64,000 nucleotides of DNA from Acidobacteriota bacterium (GTDB lineage Bacteria; Acidobacteriota; Terriglobia; Terriglobales; Acidobacteriaceae), in assembly GCA_021793405.1 (NCBI GenBank), contig JAJYSV010000012.1, positions 1 through 64,000 on the forward strand, written 5' to 3'. Below are positions 36,519 to 46,006 of this stretch, one piece after another. Numbering within the stretch: position 1 is the first letter of the stretch; every line of letters begins with the position of its first letter. The translations under genes and the position numbers were made by a program. The notes under the pieces were generated by a model. The model searched no databases. It was not told where the DNA came from and saw only the letters and a program-made list of their open reading frames with translations.

Positions 36519-36797
36519 TCAGGCCGCAGGCACATTGTCTTCCAAAAATTCGATCTCGGACAGCACCTGAGCCGCCTCATTTTCCATAGCCGCTCGCTGC
36601 GCCAGGTAATCTTCTTCCGGATATTTACCGGCCCGATATTCAAAGTTCAAGTCGCGCAGGTTTTCATAGATGGTTTCTTTCCGCTCCCGCAGATACTCCA
36701 GTCGTGTCTTCTGCGTCTGTTCTTCCGTTTTCCGCTGTGGATAGAAAATATAAATCAATATGCCAATCAAGAGCGCCGCGCAGGCAACAATTGTCAT
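36519..36797 (-). CDS. Small CcmI-like membrane protein
   Basis: 92 residues: one N-terminal membrane helix (VACAALLIGILIYIFYP), then a charged helical hairpin with ENLRDLNFEYRAGKYPEEDY, the pattern of the N-terminal part of CcmI (CycH), which presents apocytochrome c to the heme lyase. The TPR domain of full CcmI is missing. Its start overlaps the ccmH stop (ATGA), so it is made together with CcmH. A reduced CcmI is the best reading. Confidence 0.75.
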   Translation of the reverse strand: MTIVACAALLIGILIYIFYPQRKTEEQTQKTRLEYLRERKETIYENLRDLNFEYRAGKYPEEDYLAQRAAMENEAAQVLSEIEFLEDNVPAA

Positions 36798-37294
36798 AGT
36801 TCCGTCTCCCTTCGGATCTTGGCCAGAATCGCGTCGGTGCGGGCATCAGCCGCCGCTTCCGGAGGCATGGCAACCGTGTGCAGTTTCCATTTACGAATCA
36901 AGAATGCAGTGCCCAGCGTGGCCAGCAACAGAAACAGTCCAGGCGTAATCCAAGCCACCAGGTCGAATCCATGTTCTGGGGGTGCTGCGAGCACGGTAGG
37001 TCCATACTTCTGTACAAAATTTTGCAGAATCAGTTGATTGCTGTCGCCGCGACCCAGATCGGCGCGCAGTTCGGCTTCTTCCTGTGTTGAGACTGTACAT
37101 CCCACATGATTGCATTCCAGCAGCACCTGGTTACAGCCGCAGGTACACATCAACTGATGGCCAATCTGGTTATAACGCGCCGCGGTATCGCCTGCCCCGG
37201 CCATAAAAATAACCAGCAGACAGGCCACCGTCAGCTGGCCCCAGGTTCGCAGCAGCGAACGATCAAATATCCGCGAGGGAAGAAAACGACGCAT
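36794..37294 (-). CDS. ccmH: Cytochrome c maturation thiol protein
   Basis: A 166-residue membrane-anchored protein that reduces apocytochrome c before heme ligation. It has an N-terminal signal/membrane segment, the redox motif at about residues 49-56 and a C-terminal membrane helix (WITPGLFLLLATLGTAFLI). The motif reads LMCTCGCNQ instead of the classical LRCxxC, and a further CNHVGC follows eight residues on, giving five closely spaced cysteines. It starts three bases after the ccmF stop on the same strand. Confidence 0.85.
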   Translation of the reverse strand: MRRFLPSRIFDRSLLRTWGQLTVACLLVIFMAGAGDTAARYNQIGHQLMCTCGCNQVLLECNHVGCTVSTQEEAELRADLGRGDSNQLILQNFVQKYGPTVLAAPPEHGFDLVAWITPGLFLLLATLGTAFLIRKWKLHTVAMPPEAAADARTDAILAKIRRETEL

Positions 37295-37297
37295 GCG

Positions 37298-39346
37298 CTA
37301 ATCCCCAACTCCGGCAGGCAGTGCGACGCTTTCTTCCATCGGCTTTCGCGACTGTGCCGCCTGCTCCGCGCTCATGTTCGGAACCAGCGCAAGCAGCGTC
37401 CCGAGCGCCATCACCAGGACCCCAATCCAGATCCAGGCCACCAATGGGTTGATGAAGACTTTGATAATCGGTTGATTGGTGTCTGGATTGGCCCCCTCGT
37501 ACACCACATACAGGTCGCGCTCCAATGTGGAGTGGTCCGCCACCATCGTCTCCGTCTGCTGGCTGGCATGGTAGAAACGGCGCTCCGGTGCCATCTGCAG
37601 CAGAAATTTTCCGTTCTTATATACGTTCAGCAGTTCATATTCGCTGTCGTAGTTCGCGTTCGAGTCCTGCGTGTAGCTTTGGCACACCAGACGATACGGC
37701 CCAATCGTCATCGAGTCGTGGAAACCCATCTCCTGCTCGGCGGATTGGTTGAATGCCGATCCCGCTAGCCCGATGAATACAATGGCCACGCCAAGGTGCA
37801 CCATATAACCGCCGTACCGCCGGGTGTTGCGCCGGGTTAACTGCACCAGGGAAGACAGCATATTCTTGCCCGTGTGGCGCTGGATCACACGGGACCCACG
37901 CCAGAACTCGGTGACAATCGCTGTCGTTACCAAGGCACCCAGCGAAAAGGTCATCAGAGAATACAACGTACCGATGTCCTGCCAGGGACGCATGCCGGCC
38001 GCCATGAGGATCAGGGCCGTCGCAACTCCGGCAATCACCGGCCAGAGAAAGTTGCGCCGTACGCTCTTGAACGATGTGCTGCGCCAGGCCAACACTGGCC
38101 CGATACCAGTTAACAGCAGCAGGAAAATGCCGATTGGCACGGCAACGCGGTTATAGAACGGCGGCCCTACCGTGACCTTCGATCCTTCCACATATTCCGA
38201 GATGATGGGAAACAGGGTACCCCACAGAATGGTGAAACAGGCCGCCAGCAGGACAAGATTATTGAATAGAAAACTCGATTCGCGGGAAACCAGCGACTCG
38301 ATCTTATGCTCCGACTGCAAATTGTCCCGCTGCAAAATATAGGTAAACAGGCAAACGGCGAGCACGATGACCAGAAAGGCCCAGAACCAGGTGCCGATCG
38401 ATGACTCAGCAAAGGCGTGAACGGAACTGACCAGCCCGCTTCGCGTCAGCAGTGTGCCAAGAATCGACAGCATGAAGGTGGTAAAAATCAGCCATACGTT
38501 CCAGGACTTCATCATGCCGCGCTTTTCTTGCATCATCACGGAATGCAGAAATGCTGTTCCGGTCAGCCATGGCATCAGCGAGGCGTTCTCGACCGGATCC
38601 CAACCCCAGTATCCGCCCCAGCCCAGCACAGCATAGGCCCAGTGCATGCCAAGAAAGATGCCGCAGGTCAAAAACAGCCAGGTCACCATCGTCCAGCGCC
38701 TTGTGATGTGGATCCACTTCTCGCCCGGATACCGCATCATCAGAGCGCCCAGCGCAAAGGCGAACGGAACACTAAATCCCACGTAGCCCAGGTACAACAT
38801 CGGCGGATGGATGACCATTTCCGGATACTGCAACAGGGGATTGAGCCCGAATCCGTCGGTTGGAATCGCTCCCTGCACCAGGGCAAAAGGTGGCGCCGGG
38901 AAGACGATCAACAATGTAAAGAAGACCTGAACAGCGGCCAGAATCGTCGAGGCGTAGGCGGTCAGCTTGACGTCGACCCTATGCCGCACCCGCAAAACGA
39001 ATCCATAGGCCGCCAGCAGCCATGCCCACAACAGTAATGAGCCTTCCTGTCCAGACCATAACGCGGCAAACTTATACGGCCATGGCAGGGCGCGATTCGA
39101 ATGGTGAAGGATATACGCTACGGAGAAATCGTTGGTAAACGCGCAGTAGACCAGCGCGAAAGCCGCCGCACTGAGTGCAATAAAGCTCCCAATCCCAGCG
39201 CGACGCGCCGACTCCGCCAGGCGCTCTGGCGCCAGACTGGCCTGCGGATGAACCGCGATCTGCCGCAGGGCAATTGCGCCCACCACCAGATTGTAGGCAC
39301 ACAATACCAGCCCGAGAAGGATTGCGAAACTACCGAATGCAGCCAT
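37298..39346 (-). CDS. ccmF: Cytochrome c heme lyase subunit
   Basis: A 682-residue polytopic membrane protein that attaches heme to apocytochrome c in the periplasm. It shows the tryptophan-rich WWD motif (WGGYWGWDPVENASL at about 240-255), conserved His-bearing segments and about 14 membrane helices, with a long periplasmic C-terminal domain. The NrfE/CcmF group is clear. It is the first gene of the operon; ccmA, B, C and E are not here. AGAGGA lies directly before the ATG. Confidence 0.93.
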   Translation of the reverse strand: MAAFGSFAILLGLVLCAYNLVVGAIALRQIAVHPQASLAPERLAESARRAGIGSFIALSAAAFALVYCAFTNDFSVAYILHHSNRALPWPYKFAALWSGQEGSLLLWAWLLAAYGFVLRVRHRVDVKLTAYASTILAAVQVFFTLLIVFPAPPFALVQGAIPTDGFGLNPLLQYPEMVIHPPMLYLGYVGFSVPFAFALGALMMRYPGEKWIHITRRWTMVTWLFLTCGIFLGMHWAYAVLGWGGYWGWDPVENASLMPWLTGTAFLHSVMMQEKRGMMKSWNVWLIFTTFMLSILGTLLTRSGLVSSVHAFAESSIGTWFWAFLVIVLAVCLFTYILQRDNLQSEHKIESLVSRESSFLFNNLVLLAACFTILWGTLFPIISEYVEGSKVTVGPPFYNRVAVPIGIFLLLLTGIGPVLAWRSTSFKSVRRNFLWPVIAGVATALILMAAGMRPWQDIGTLYSLMTFSLGALVTTAIVTEFWRGSRVIQRHTGKNMLSSLVQLTRRNTRRYGGYMVHLGVAIVFIGLAGSAFNQSAEQEMGFHDSMTIGPYRLVCQSYTQDSNANYDSEYELLNVYKNGKFLLQMAPERRFYHASQQTETMVADHSTLERDLYVVYEGANPDTNQPIIKVFINPLVAWIWIGVLVMALGTLLALVPNMSAEQAAQSRKPMEESVALPAGVGD

Positions 39347-39592
39347 GGTCCTCTACTTTGGTTCCCGTCAGATTGCAGCAGAGCGAACAGGCGATCCCGG
39401 TCTGCGCGTTGAAAGTTGCCATCCGGCGAGACAGAAAAACCCTATTCCCTTTGCATCTCTTTAGCTTAAAGTTTAGGAGATTCTGCCGCGCCGATACAGT
39501 GACCCCCATCACAATCATACAGATTCGAGCGGTCCCATGATTTCTGGCCCCCAGCCAAAAACCACCCACGATTGGATATCGGGAGCGCGTTC

Positions 39593-40513
39593 TCAGATAA
39601 GATGTCCGCGAACGCCCAGCACGGGGCAGTTCGCCCCCCGGATGATATGGGAAAGCGTGGACCACGGCGAGTGGTCCGCGAGCGTCGATTTTTCGCGAAC
39701 CCCTACAATGATCAAATCCGCGGATTCAGATTCTGCAACCCGCAAAACCTCCTCGCTGGCGTTCCCCGCTTCCACGCGTATCTTCGGCTGACACCAAAGT
39801 TCGGCATCCGCAGGCAAAAGTTGTCGCAATGCACTGGCCAGGCGGTTCTCAAGGATTTCTGGCGAAACCTCATCAACTTTCAGTCCCGGCTTTCTTACAT
39901 GGAGCAATGTCAGACGGGCATTCATTTCTTCCGCGATGGAAGATGCGTACTGAGCCGGCCGGAATGCCCCAATCTCAAGGTCCGTCGCGAAAACGACGGA
40001 TTGAATGGAAGCAAGGTTTTTCTGGCAATGCGGGCCCAAAACCAGCACCGGACAAGGGACTCTTCGAAGAACACTCTCTGCGACCGACCCGAACGCCAGC
40101 TTTTCCAATCCATGAGCGCCGTGGGAACCAACCACAATCAGATCGATAGCCTGTGCCCGTGCAACCTCGTCAATCAGATCCGTCGGCTCGGCGAACTCTA
40201 CAATTATCTGGTAATGAATCGATCCCATCTTCACTTGCGACACGATGTCATCCACCTGCGCCCGAGCCGAATCCAAATCGACATCCAGTAAATCTGGCGT
40301 TGTGCCTGGGCCGTAGAGTACAGGCGGCACTGCATGGACCAGGAAAAGAATGCTTCCGAAGTTCTCTGCGAGCGACACGGCGGCATTCAATGGTGGAACC
40401 ATAGGCCCTGAAAAATCCATGCCGATTAGAATCTTGCGGAATTTCGCCTTGCAAGTTCCCAGATGCACATCATCACCGATCGAGGGAGCGGCTGTTTCAG
40501 GAATCTTATCCAT
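39593..40513 (-). CDS. Tandem universal stress protein
   Basis: 306 residues with two UspA domains. The first ends in the complete ATP-binding pattern G-2x-G-9x-G-S (VGSHGAHGLEKLAFGS); the second (from about residue 155) keeps VGVREKSTLADHS but lacks the glycine pattern, so probably only one half binds ATP. The start at 40513 follows GGAGGG at four bases, which outweighs a longer frame starting at 40579. Such proteins respond to starvation or envelope stress; no partner is evident. It reads toward the ccm operon, about 250 bases from ccmF. Confidence 0.88.
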   Translation of the reverse strand: MDKIPETAAPSIGDDVHLGTCKAKFRKILIGMDFSGPMVPPLNAAVSLAENFGSILFLVHAVPPVLYGPGTTPDLLDVDLDSARAQVDDIVSQVKMGSIHYQIIVEFAEPTDLIDEVARAQAIDLIVVGSHGAHGLEKLAFGSVAESVLRRVPCPVLVLGPHCQKNLASIQSVVFATDLEIGAFRPAQYASSIAEEMNARLTLLHVRKPGLKVDEVSPEILENRLASALRQLLPADAELWCQPKIRVEAGNASEEVLRVAESESADLIIVGVREKSTLADHSPWSTLSHIIRGANCPVLGVRGHLI

Positions 40514-41413
40514 AATTCCCTCCGCTAAATCGCCTATCTCTATACATACACCCAGGCAAGAGATGGCTTTAATTTCCACTTGGAGCCTAGCGCAAAGACG
40601 GGACGACTTCAGTGATTCGCGTCACATCTTAAACTGCGATGGGTCACTAACTCGAATGGAATGGACGGGCAAGCTCGAGTTGTACATCTTCATGCTTCGA
40701 ATCGACGTTTCCGCCCCGGGTTCGGGTTGCTGGCAACAATAGCGAGCGCGTCGACGTTCGCGTACTGCAGTGATCTATCGCTTTGCCTCCCAACTTACTG
40801 TGTACGCCGGCCAACGGGGCGATGTATTCATTCAGGGAGACAAGAACCGATGAGACATTGACGGCTACCCTCCTCACCAACTACAACAAGATGGTTTCAT
40901 CGGTGTTTTCTATGGATAGAACTGCGAGTCGTTCTCGAGGTGGCGCCGTCCGGAGGTCTCCGGCTATCTTTTCCAAACCTGCTTTGCTGGCTACTTCCGA
41001 TACAGCGCTAACCGCCCTGGCGAAGGTCTTGCGCGCTTCACTGCAGAAATAGTCGGCAATCTCGAAGTCGCAGATCAAGGAACACCTCCCAAGACTGTGC
41101 ACCGGCTTAGGGTGGCAGTTGACCGGATGCGCGTGCTTCTTTCAGACTTTCACAAGACTATAGATGACAAAGAACGGCTTTTCTGTCCGGCGAATTGAAA
41201 TGGTTTCGACAACAGCTCGGCACCGGAGAACTCGCCGCACATGTTCCAGGCCGCGCACGGAAATTGGAGAAGTGCTCTAGACTGGAGACATATGCTAGGC
41301 GTTAATTGTCCTGTGCTGCAGTCCGCCGCCATTTCGCTGAGCTTTGTCTCGCAGTCGTTGGACATGGAAGAGATTCCTCCCGCAAGTATTACGATTGGAG
41401 TCCGGCTCCTTTC
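40514..41413. other. Intergenic region, largely empty
   Basis: About 900 bases between the divergent stress-protein and transporter genes. No intact gene was recognised. An unstarted open frame at 40920-41198 looks protein-like and is listed separately. The rest should include both promoters. Confidence 0.35.
40920..41198 (+). pseudogene. Possible gene remnant, weakly CHAD-like
   Basis: An open frame of 92 codons bounded by TAG at 40917-40919 and TGA at 41196-41198, without ATG near its beginning. Its composition is protein-like and it contains KTVHRLRVAVDRMRVLLSDF, which resembles the first helix of CHAD domains (pattern VHxLRVAxRRLRxxL). CHAD proteins bind polyphosphate or associate with envelope functions. 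With no start and no continuation it can only be a decayed fragment, or chance. Confidence 0.25.
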
Positions 41414-42661
41414 GTGAAAAACATTCAACCCTCTACCCCCACTTCACTTCCCAAGCGATGGCAACTTTTCCTCGCTGTCATGGGTCCTGGAATCGTCGTC
41501 ATGCTTGCCGATACCGATGTGGGCAGCATCATCACTGCGGCTCAGAGCGGTGCCCAGTGGGGGTATCATTTGCTCCTGCTCCAGTTCCTTCTGATGCCGG
41601 TTCTTTTCGTGGTGCAAGACCTCACCGTCAGATTGGGTATCTTCACTGGCAAAGGCCATGGTGAACTCATCCGGGAGACTTTTGGCGCCGGTTGGGCTTG
41701 GGTTTCAGTGGTTGGCCTGGCCGTAGCCACCATTGGTGCTCTACTCACTGAGTTTTCCGGAGTGGCAGCCGTCGGCCAGCTTTTCGGTGTGCCGCGGGGG
41801 ATCAGCCTCGCGTTGGCGGTCGCTTTTCTGTTATTTGTGGTCTGGACTGGGTCGTACCGTCGCGTCGAGCGAGTGGCCATTGCTCTCGGGCTTTTTGAGT
41901 TTGCCTTTTTCTGGGTCGCACTTGCCGCCCACCCCCGCGGTCACGACTTGATGACAGGTCTGCTTCATGCTCCGCTGTCTTCCCCGACATATCTATATCT
42001 AGTCTCGGCCAATATCGGAGCGGTTATCATGCCGTGGATGATCTTCTATCAGCAGTCAGCGATCGCGGACAAGGGGCTACGCCGCGAACACTATCGCGAT
42101 GCGCGCTGGGACACGGCCGTCGGCGCAGTCGTTACCCAGTTGGTGATGGCCGCCGTACTGGTGTCCACCGCTGCCACCATCGGCAAGGTGAACCCCAACG
42201 CAAGCCTCAACACCATTGGCCACATTACCCACGCATTGACGCCCTTTATGGGTTTGGCCATGGGGCGATTGCTCTTTAGCCTTGGCGTCCTAGGAGCCGC
42301 CATGATTTCCTCTGTGGTAGTTTCGCTCGCCGCTGCATGGGGGTTTGGCGAAGTGACGGGGTTTAAACACTCTCTTGAGCACAATCCGCTGGAAGCCCCT
42401 TGGTTTTACGTGGTCTTCACTGTGGGCGTCCTCGCGGGTGCCGTCATGGTGGCAGCCATTCCCGATCTTGTGGCCCTCACCATATGGGTCGAGGTGATGA
42501 ACGCCTTCCTTCTCCCCATGGTCCTTGGTTTCCTTGTGGTCCTGGCTATGAAAGCGCTGCCGCCTGGGCACCGGCTGTCCGGTACGTATCGTTGGATTGT
42601 GATCGGCGTCACCGTTCTCACTTCGGGCCTGGCCCTCTACGCCGGCCTGCGCGGCATGTAA
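41414..42661 (+). CDS. Nramp-related divalent metal transporter
   Basis: A 415-residue membrane protein with eleven predicted helices and the overall Nramp pattern (GPGIVVMLADTDVGSI in helix 1, GAVIMPWMIFYQQSA in helix 6, DKGLRREHYRDARWD after it). The metal-site motifs differ from manganese/iron Nramps: helix 1 has DTDVGS in place of DPGN, and helix 6 has MPWM in place of MPHN. This is the style of the Nramp-related branch that includes magnesium transporters. Start: GTG at 41414 with a rather distant GGAG; a TTG at 41306 would add an unconvincing N-terminus. The ion is not determined. Confidence 0.8.
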   Translation: MKNIQPSTPTSLPKRWQLFLAVMGPGIVVMLADTDVGSIITAAQSGAQWGYHLLLLQFLLMPVLFVVQDLTVRLGIFTGKGHGELIRETFGAGWAWVSVVGLAVATIGALLTEFSGVAAVGQLFGVPRGISLALAVAFLLFVVWTGSYRRVERVAIALGLFEFAFFWVALAAHPRGHDLMTGLLHAPLSSPTYLYLVSANIGAVIMPWMIFYQQSAIADKGLRREHYRDARWDTAVGAVVTQLVMAAVLVSTAATIGKVNPNASLNTIGHITHALTPFMGLAMGRLLFSLGVLGAAMISSVVVSLAAAWGFGEVTGFKHSLEHNPLEAPWFYVVFTVGVLAGAVMVAAIPDLVALTIWVEVMNAFLLPMVLGFLVVLAMKALPPGHRLSGTYRWIVIGVTVLTSGLALYAGLRGM

Positions 42662-42848
42662 CGCTTCAGGGGCTGAGTCTGACTTCTCCCTCGCTCCCGT
42701 TGTCCCAAGTCGCGGAAGAAGTCCCATAGCCGCCGAAGATTGTCGCGGCTGGGGCCAGAATGGATATTTCCTGAAAATATTTGCTCGGACAAGGGCGATA
42801 GGGCCCTATCATGTAGCGAAATAAGTTCTGCATATCAAAGGTCTAGCT

Positions 42849-44165
42849 ATGCTGCACTATCCCGCTTTGCCATATCTGATTGCGTTCGCCGCGCTGATGT
42901 TTGTCTTCCGCTCGATGCTGCGCCATCATGCTGGAGAGCGCTTGGATTCATGGCTGCTGGGCTGGACTTTCCTCTTTCTGCACTTCGCTGCGCAACTGCT
43001 GAATATAAGCGGCGGTGTTTGGGGGATGGGGATTGCGACGGTCTCTCTGCTTAGCTTAGATCTGGCTGGAATAGCCTTCATCCGGGCTTCTTCTCGCTTT
43101 GATCTTCTGGCCGCGCGATCGACGCTCCTGGCAACCTGGGCAGTAGCCTTGATGGCATACAGCACGCTTGCAATCTGGGGCGTCGAACGTGTCCTGCCCT
43201 ACTACATCGCTGTCGCCGTGATGGCTACAAGTATCACTGCGCTGAATTATCGCATGAGGGCCAGGTGTTCCGCCGGAGACAACGTTTTCAGCTTTATGAT
43301 CGGCCTCGCGTTGCCGGTGTTGCTGGGCGGCCTTATTCCGCGAGATCAGATGGGCTATGGAATCAACGCGACGATTTCCTGGCTGTATCTAGTTGCGGGT
43401 ATCCGATATTGGCAGCGTTTCGAGCAGAAGAGTACGGGCGTTCTGACGGCGGTTCTTGGATTTTTGGTTGCCGCTGCGACTTTTCCGGTCGGCTTGTTGA
43501 TTGAGCAAATGTACCTGCCACACCTGAAACTCGATACCGCCGTGCGAAACATTCCAAAACTGATCATTGCCGTCGGTGTCTTGCTGACGTTCTTGGAAGA
43601 GGAGATCGGGCGGACGGAACATATGGCTCTCCACGATGTGCTAACTGGACTGCCAAACCGGCGTCTGCTGGAGGATCGCCTGGAAAACATGCTGGAGCGC
43701 GCGGAACGAAACCAACTCCGAGCGGCAGTATTGATGGTGGATCTGGATGGATTTAAACAAATCAATGATGCCTATGGACATGCCGTTGGAGATGAGTTCT
43801 TGCGAGAAGCCGCATTGCGCCTGGGCTCTGTCGTTCGGAAAGCCGACACGCTTGCACGCACTGGCGGCGACGAATTCACGGTTCTGGTTTCCGATATCGC
43901 GCAGCCAAACGGTGCGGAAATCTTGGCGCAGAAGCTACAACAGGTACTCGATCAACCCATTCCTGTGCGAGACCTGAAGTTGCGTGTTTCCGGCAGCATC
44001 GGCGTAGCTCTATATCCAGATGACGGCAAGACGGCAAACGAGTTATGCGCCGTCGCGGATGCCGATATGTATCAGGCCAAACGGCACACCAAGACACCAT
44101 CCGAATCGCCGTCCATAAGCACAAGCTCAGTTTTGCTCCCCGCGGCTAAGAGTCGTCGGGTATAG
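42849..44165 (+). CDS. Membrane diguanylate cyclase
   Basis: 438 residues. The first 255 or so form seven or eight membrane helices of an unnamed sensor type; the rest is a GGDEF domain making cyclic di-GMP. The active site reads TGGDEFTVLV at about residue 338, with HDVLTGLPNRR at the domain start. An RxxD inhibitory site (RKAD) lies five residues before GGDEF, so product inhibition is expected. No EAL domain. AAAGG lies seven bases before the ATG. Its targets and ligand are unknown. Confidence 0.92.
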   Translation: MLHYPALPYLIAFAALMFVFRSMLRHHAGERLDSWLLGWTFLFLHFAAQLLNISGGVWGMGIATVSLLSLDLAGIAFIRASSRFDLLAARSTLLATWAVALMAYSTLAIWGVERVLPYYIAVAVMATSITALNYRMRARCSAGDNVFSFMIGLALPVLLGGLIPRDQMGYGINATISWLYLVAGIRYWQRFEQKSTGVLTAVLGFLVAAATFPVGLLIEQMYLPHLKLDTAVRNIPKLIIAVGVLLTFLEEEIGRTEHMALHDVLTGLPNRRLLEDRLENMLERAERNQLRAAVLMVDLDGFKQINDAYGHAVGDEFLREAALRLGSVVRKADTLARTGGDEFTVLVSDIAQPNGAEILAQKLQQVLDQPIPVRDLKLRVSGSIGVALYPDDGKTANELCAVADADMYQAKRHTKTPSESPSISTSSVLLPAAKSRRV

Positions 44166-44194
44166 CTGGATTTAGACTGACCATGCCCATCGGA

Positions 44195-45794
44195 TCAGTC
44201 GTAACTGCGTGTGGGCCACAGCTTCACTGGGCTTCCAGTCGTGTCCTTGTATTTGTCGCGCAGCCCTTTGAGTTGAGCGACGAGATCTTCCGCGATCGAC
44301 TGATAGGCAGGATGGACTTTGTATCCCGACCATTCGAAAAGGTTTTCCATCTCGTCCGGATCCTTTTCCAGGTCGAACAATTCCCACTCATTCATCGTGT
44401 AATAACTGATCAATTTGTAGCGACTGGTACGAATTCCATAGTGCGGGAAGACCCAGTGAGGAGGCGCGAATTCGTAGTAGTGGTAATACATGGAGGTCTG
44501 CCAATCCGCTGGAGCGCTGCCTCGGAACAAAGGCACTAGACTCCGGCCCTGCATGTCCTCTGGAACAGGCAGGCCCGCCAGATCCAGTGCCGTTGGTGCA
44601 TTGTCGATGTTCACCACCCAATCCTTACTCACGCTGCCAGGCTTGATATGACCCGGATACCGAATCATCCAGGGAACTCGAAGCGCCTGCTCGTACATGA
44701 AGCGCTTATCGAACCAGCCGTGGTCGCCGAGAAAGAATCCATGGTCCGTCGTGTAGATAACGATCGTATTTTCCGCGAGTCCGCTTTTGTCCAGGTAATC
44801 CAGCAGTCGCCCCATATTGTCATCCTGGGAACGCAGCGTTTCCAGGAAATGCTCCATGAATTTCTGATAGTTCCACTGTTTGCGCTGACGTTCTGTCAGG
44901 TCTGCCGGAGGATTGAAGTCCGGCATATCCGCGATCCGCATCCGGGCCTCTCTCGCCGCCGAAGCCCGCATGGAATAGTCGTCATAAAACGTGGCCGGCT
45001 CCGTAATGCGTGTGTTGTCGTAGATGTGCTCGTATTTGTGAGGAGGATCAAATGGACGGTGGTCGTTGAAGAATTGCATCATCATGAAGAACGGCTGTTT
45101 GAATTGCTGTATCCCCTCGATCGCAAAATCGGTCATGTTGTCAGTGATGTATCCGGGATAGCTTTTCTCATGAATTTCATTGCTGCCTAAACTGGTATTT
45201 CGCAAATAGCCGTTCGGGTTGTAATACGGTGCCTCCGGCACCGTGCTTGAATACGAAATAATCGAACCCTGTCTCCCCGGGATTGGCTGGCAAGTGCCAC
45301 TTGCCCACCATCCCCGTCTGATACCCGTGGGCTTTGAAGATTTTCGCTACTGTCTCCTGAGAAGCGTCGAAAGTCGGGTGAGTCATACCACCCGTGGTAG
45401 CCCCCGGATTGGAAATCATTCCATTCAGATGGTCGTATTTCCCCGTAAGAAGCGTGGCCCTGCTGGGCGCACATAATGCATTCGTGCAAAAGCTGTTATC
45501 GAACCGCATTCCTTCATTGGCAATCCTGTCGATGTGCGGCGTCTTTATCAACTCGCTTCCATAGCAACTCAGCGCCTTGAGCGGAACACCCTCTCCGGTA
45601 ATCCACAAAATATTGGGCCTTCCTGAGGGACGACTCCCGGCACCGCTCTTCAGCACATGCGCTGGGGTGGTCGTCCCTTGCGCTGAACCCGCCTGAGCCG
45701 ACAGAAATGTTGGGGCGAACGCCGAACCCAATGCAGCGCCCCCTAGTCTTGCCAAAGCTTCTCTGCGACTGATCGAATCTTTCCTGTCGCTCAT
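44195..45794 (-). pseudogene. Sulfatase with a frameshift
   Basis: A Tat-exported (SRREALARLGGAALG) type I sulfatase split between two frames. The first 200 or so residues (45794 down to about 45230) include the formylglycine site CAPSRATLLTG and metal ligands; the rest (about 45241 to 44195) includes TTDHGFFLGDHGW and the C-terminal domain. Passing from GFDYFVFKHG to APYYNPNGYL needs one base skipped, so the sequence carries one extra base. The change falls at a perfect 8-bp hairpin (45226-45244). It may be a real null allele, a sequencing or assembly error, or much less likely a programmed shift. The start has AGAGGAG at seven bases, and both halves look under selection, so the event is recent. 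Substrate unknown. Confidence 0.85.
45226..45244. repeat. Perfect 8-bp inverted repeat at the sulfatase frameshift
   Basis: ACGGTGCC and GGCACCGT with a three-base loop (TCC). This GC-rich hairpin lies exactly where the sulfatase frame changes, which suggests slippage in replication or a read/assembly error there. Confidence 0.8.
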
Positions 45795-46006
45795 TATTTA
45801 CTCCTCTTTCTGGTGTAGGTTCATTCCTGCACGCCTGCGCTGTACATCAAGATAATAATGGTGGCTAGCTGCATCCATCAAAGGACCTCGATTCGCGAAA
45901 CGTCCATGCTTTCCATCCATTAGGGAGTGCTCCAGTCCCGAAGAGCCGGACAGGAGGCTCGTCAACAGATAAGGGTGGTCATAACCGAACGAGCACGGCT
46001 TGCTTT

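Noticed and set aside
44195-45241. Second sulfatase gene beginning at the GTG at 45241
   Set aside because: It lacks the catalytic cysteine region and signal peptide and continues the preceding frame's protein exactly, so it is the 3' half of one broken gene.
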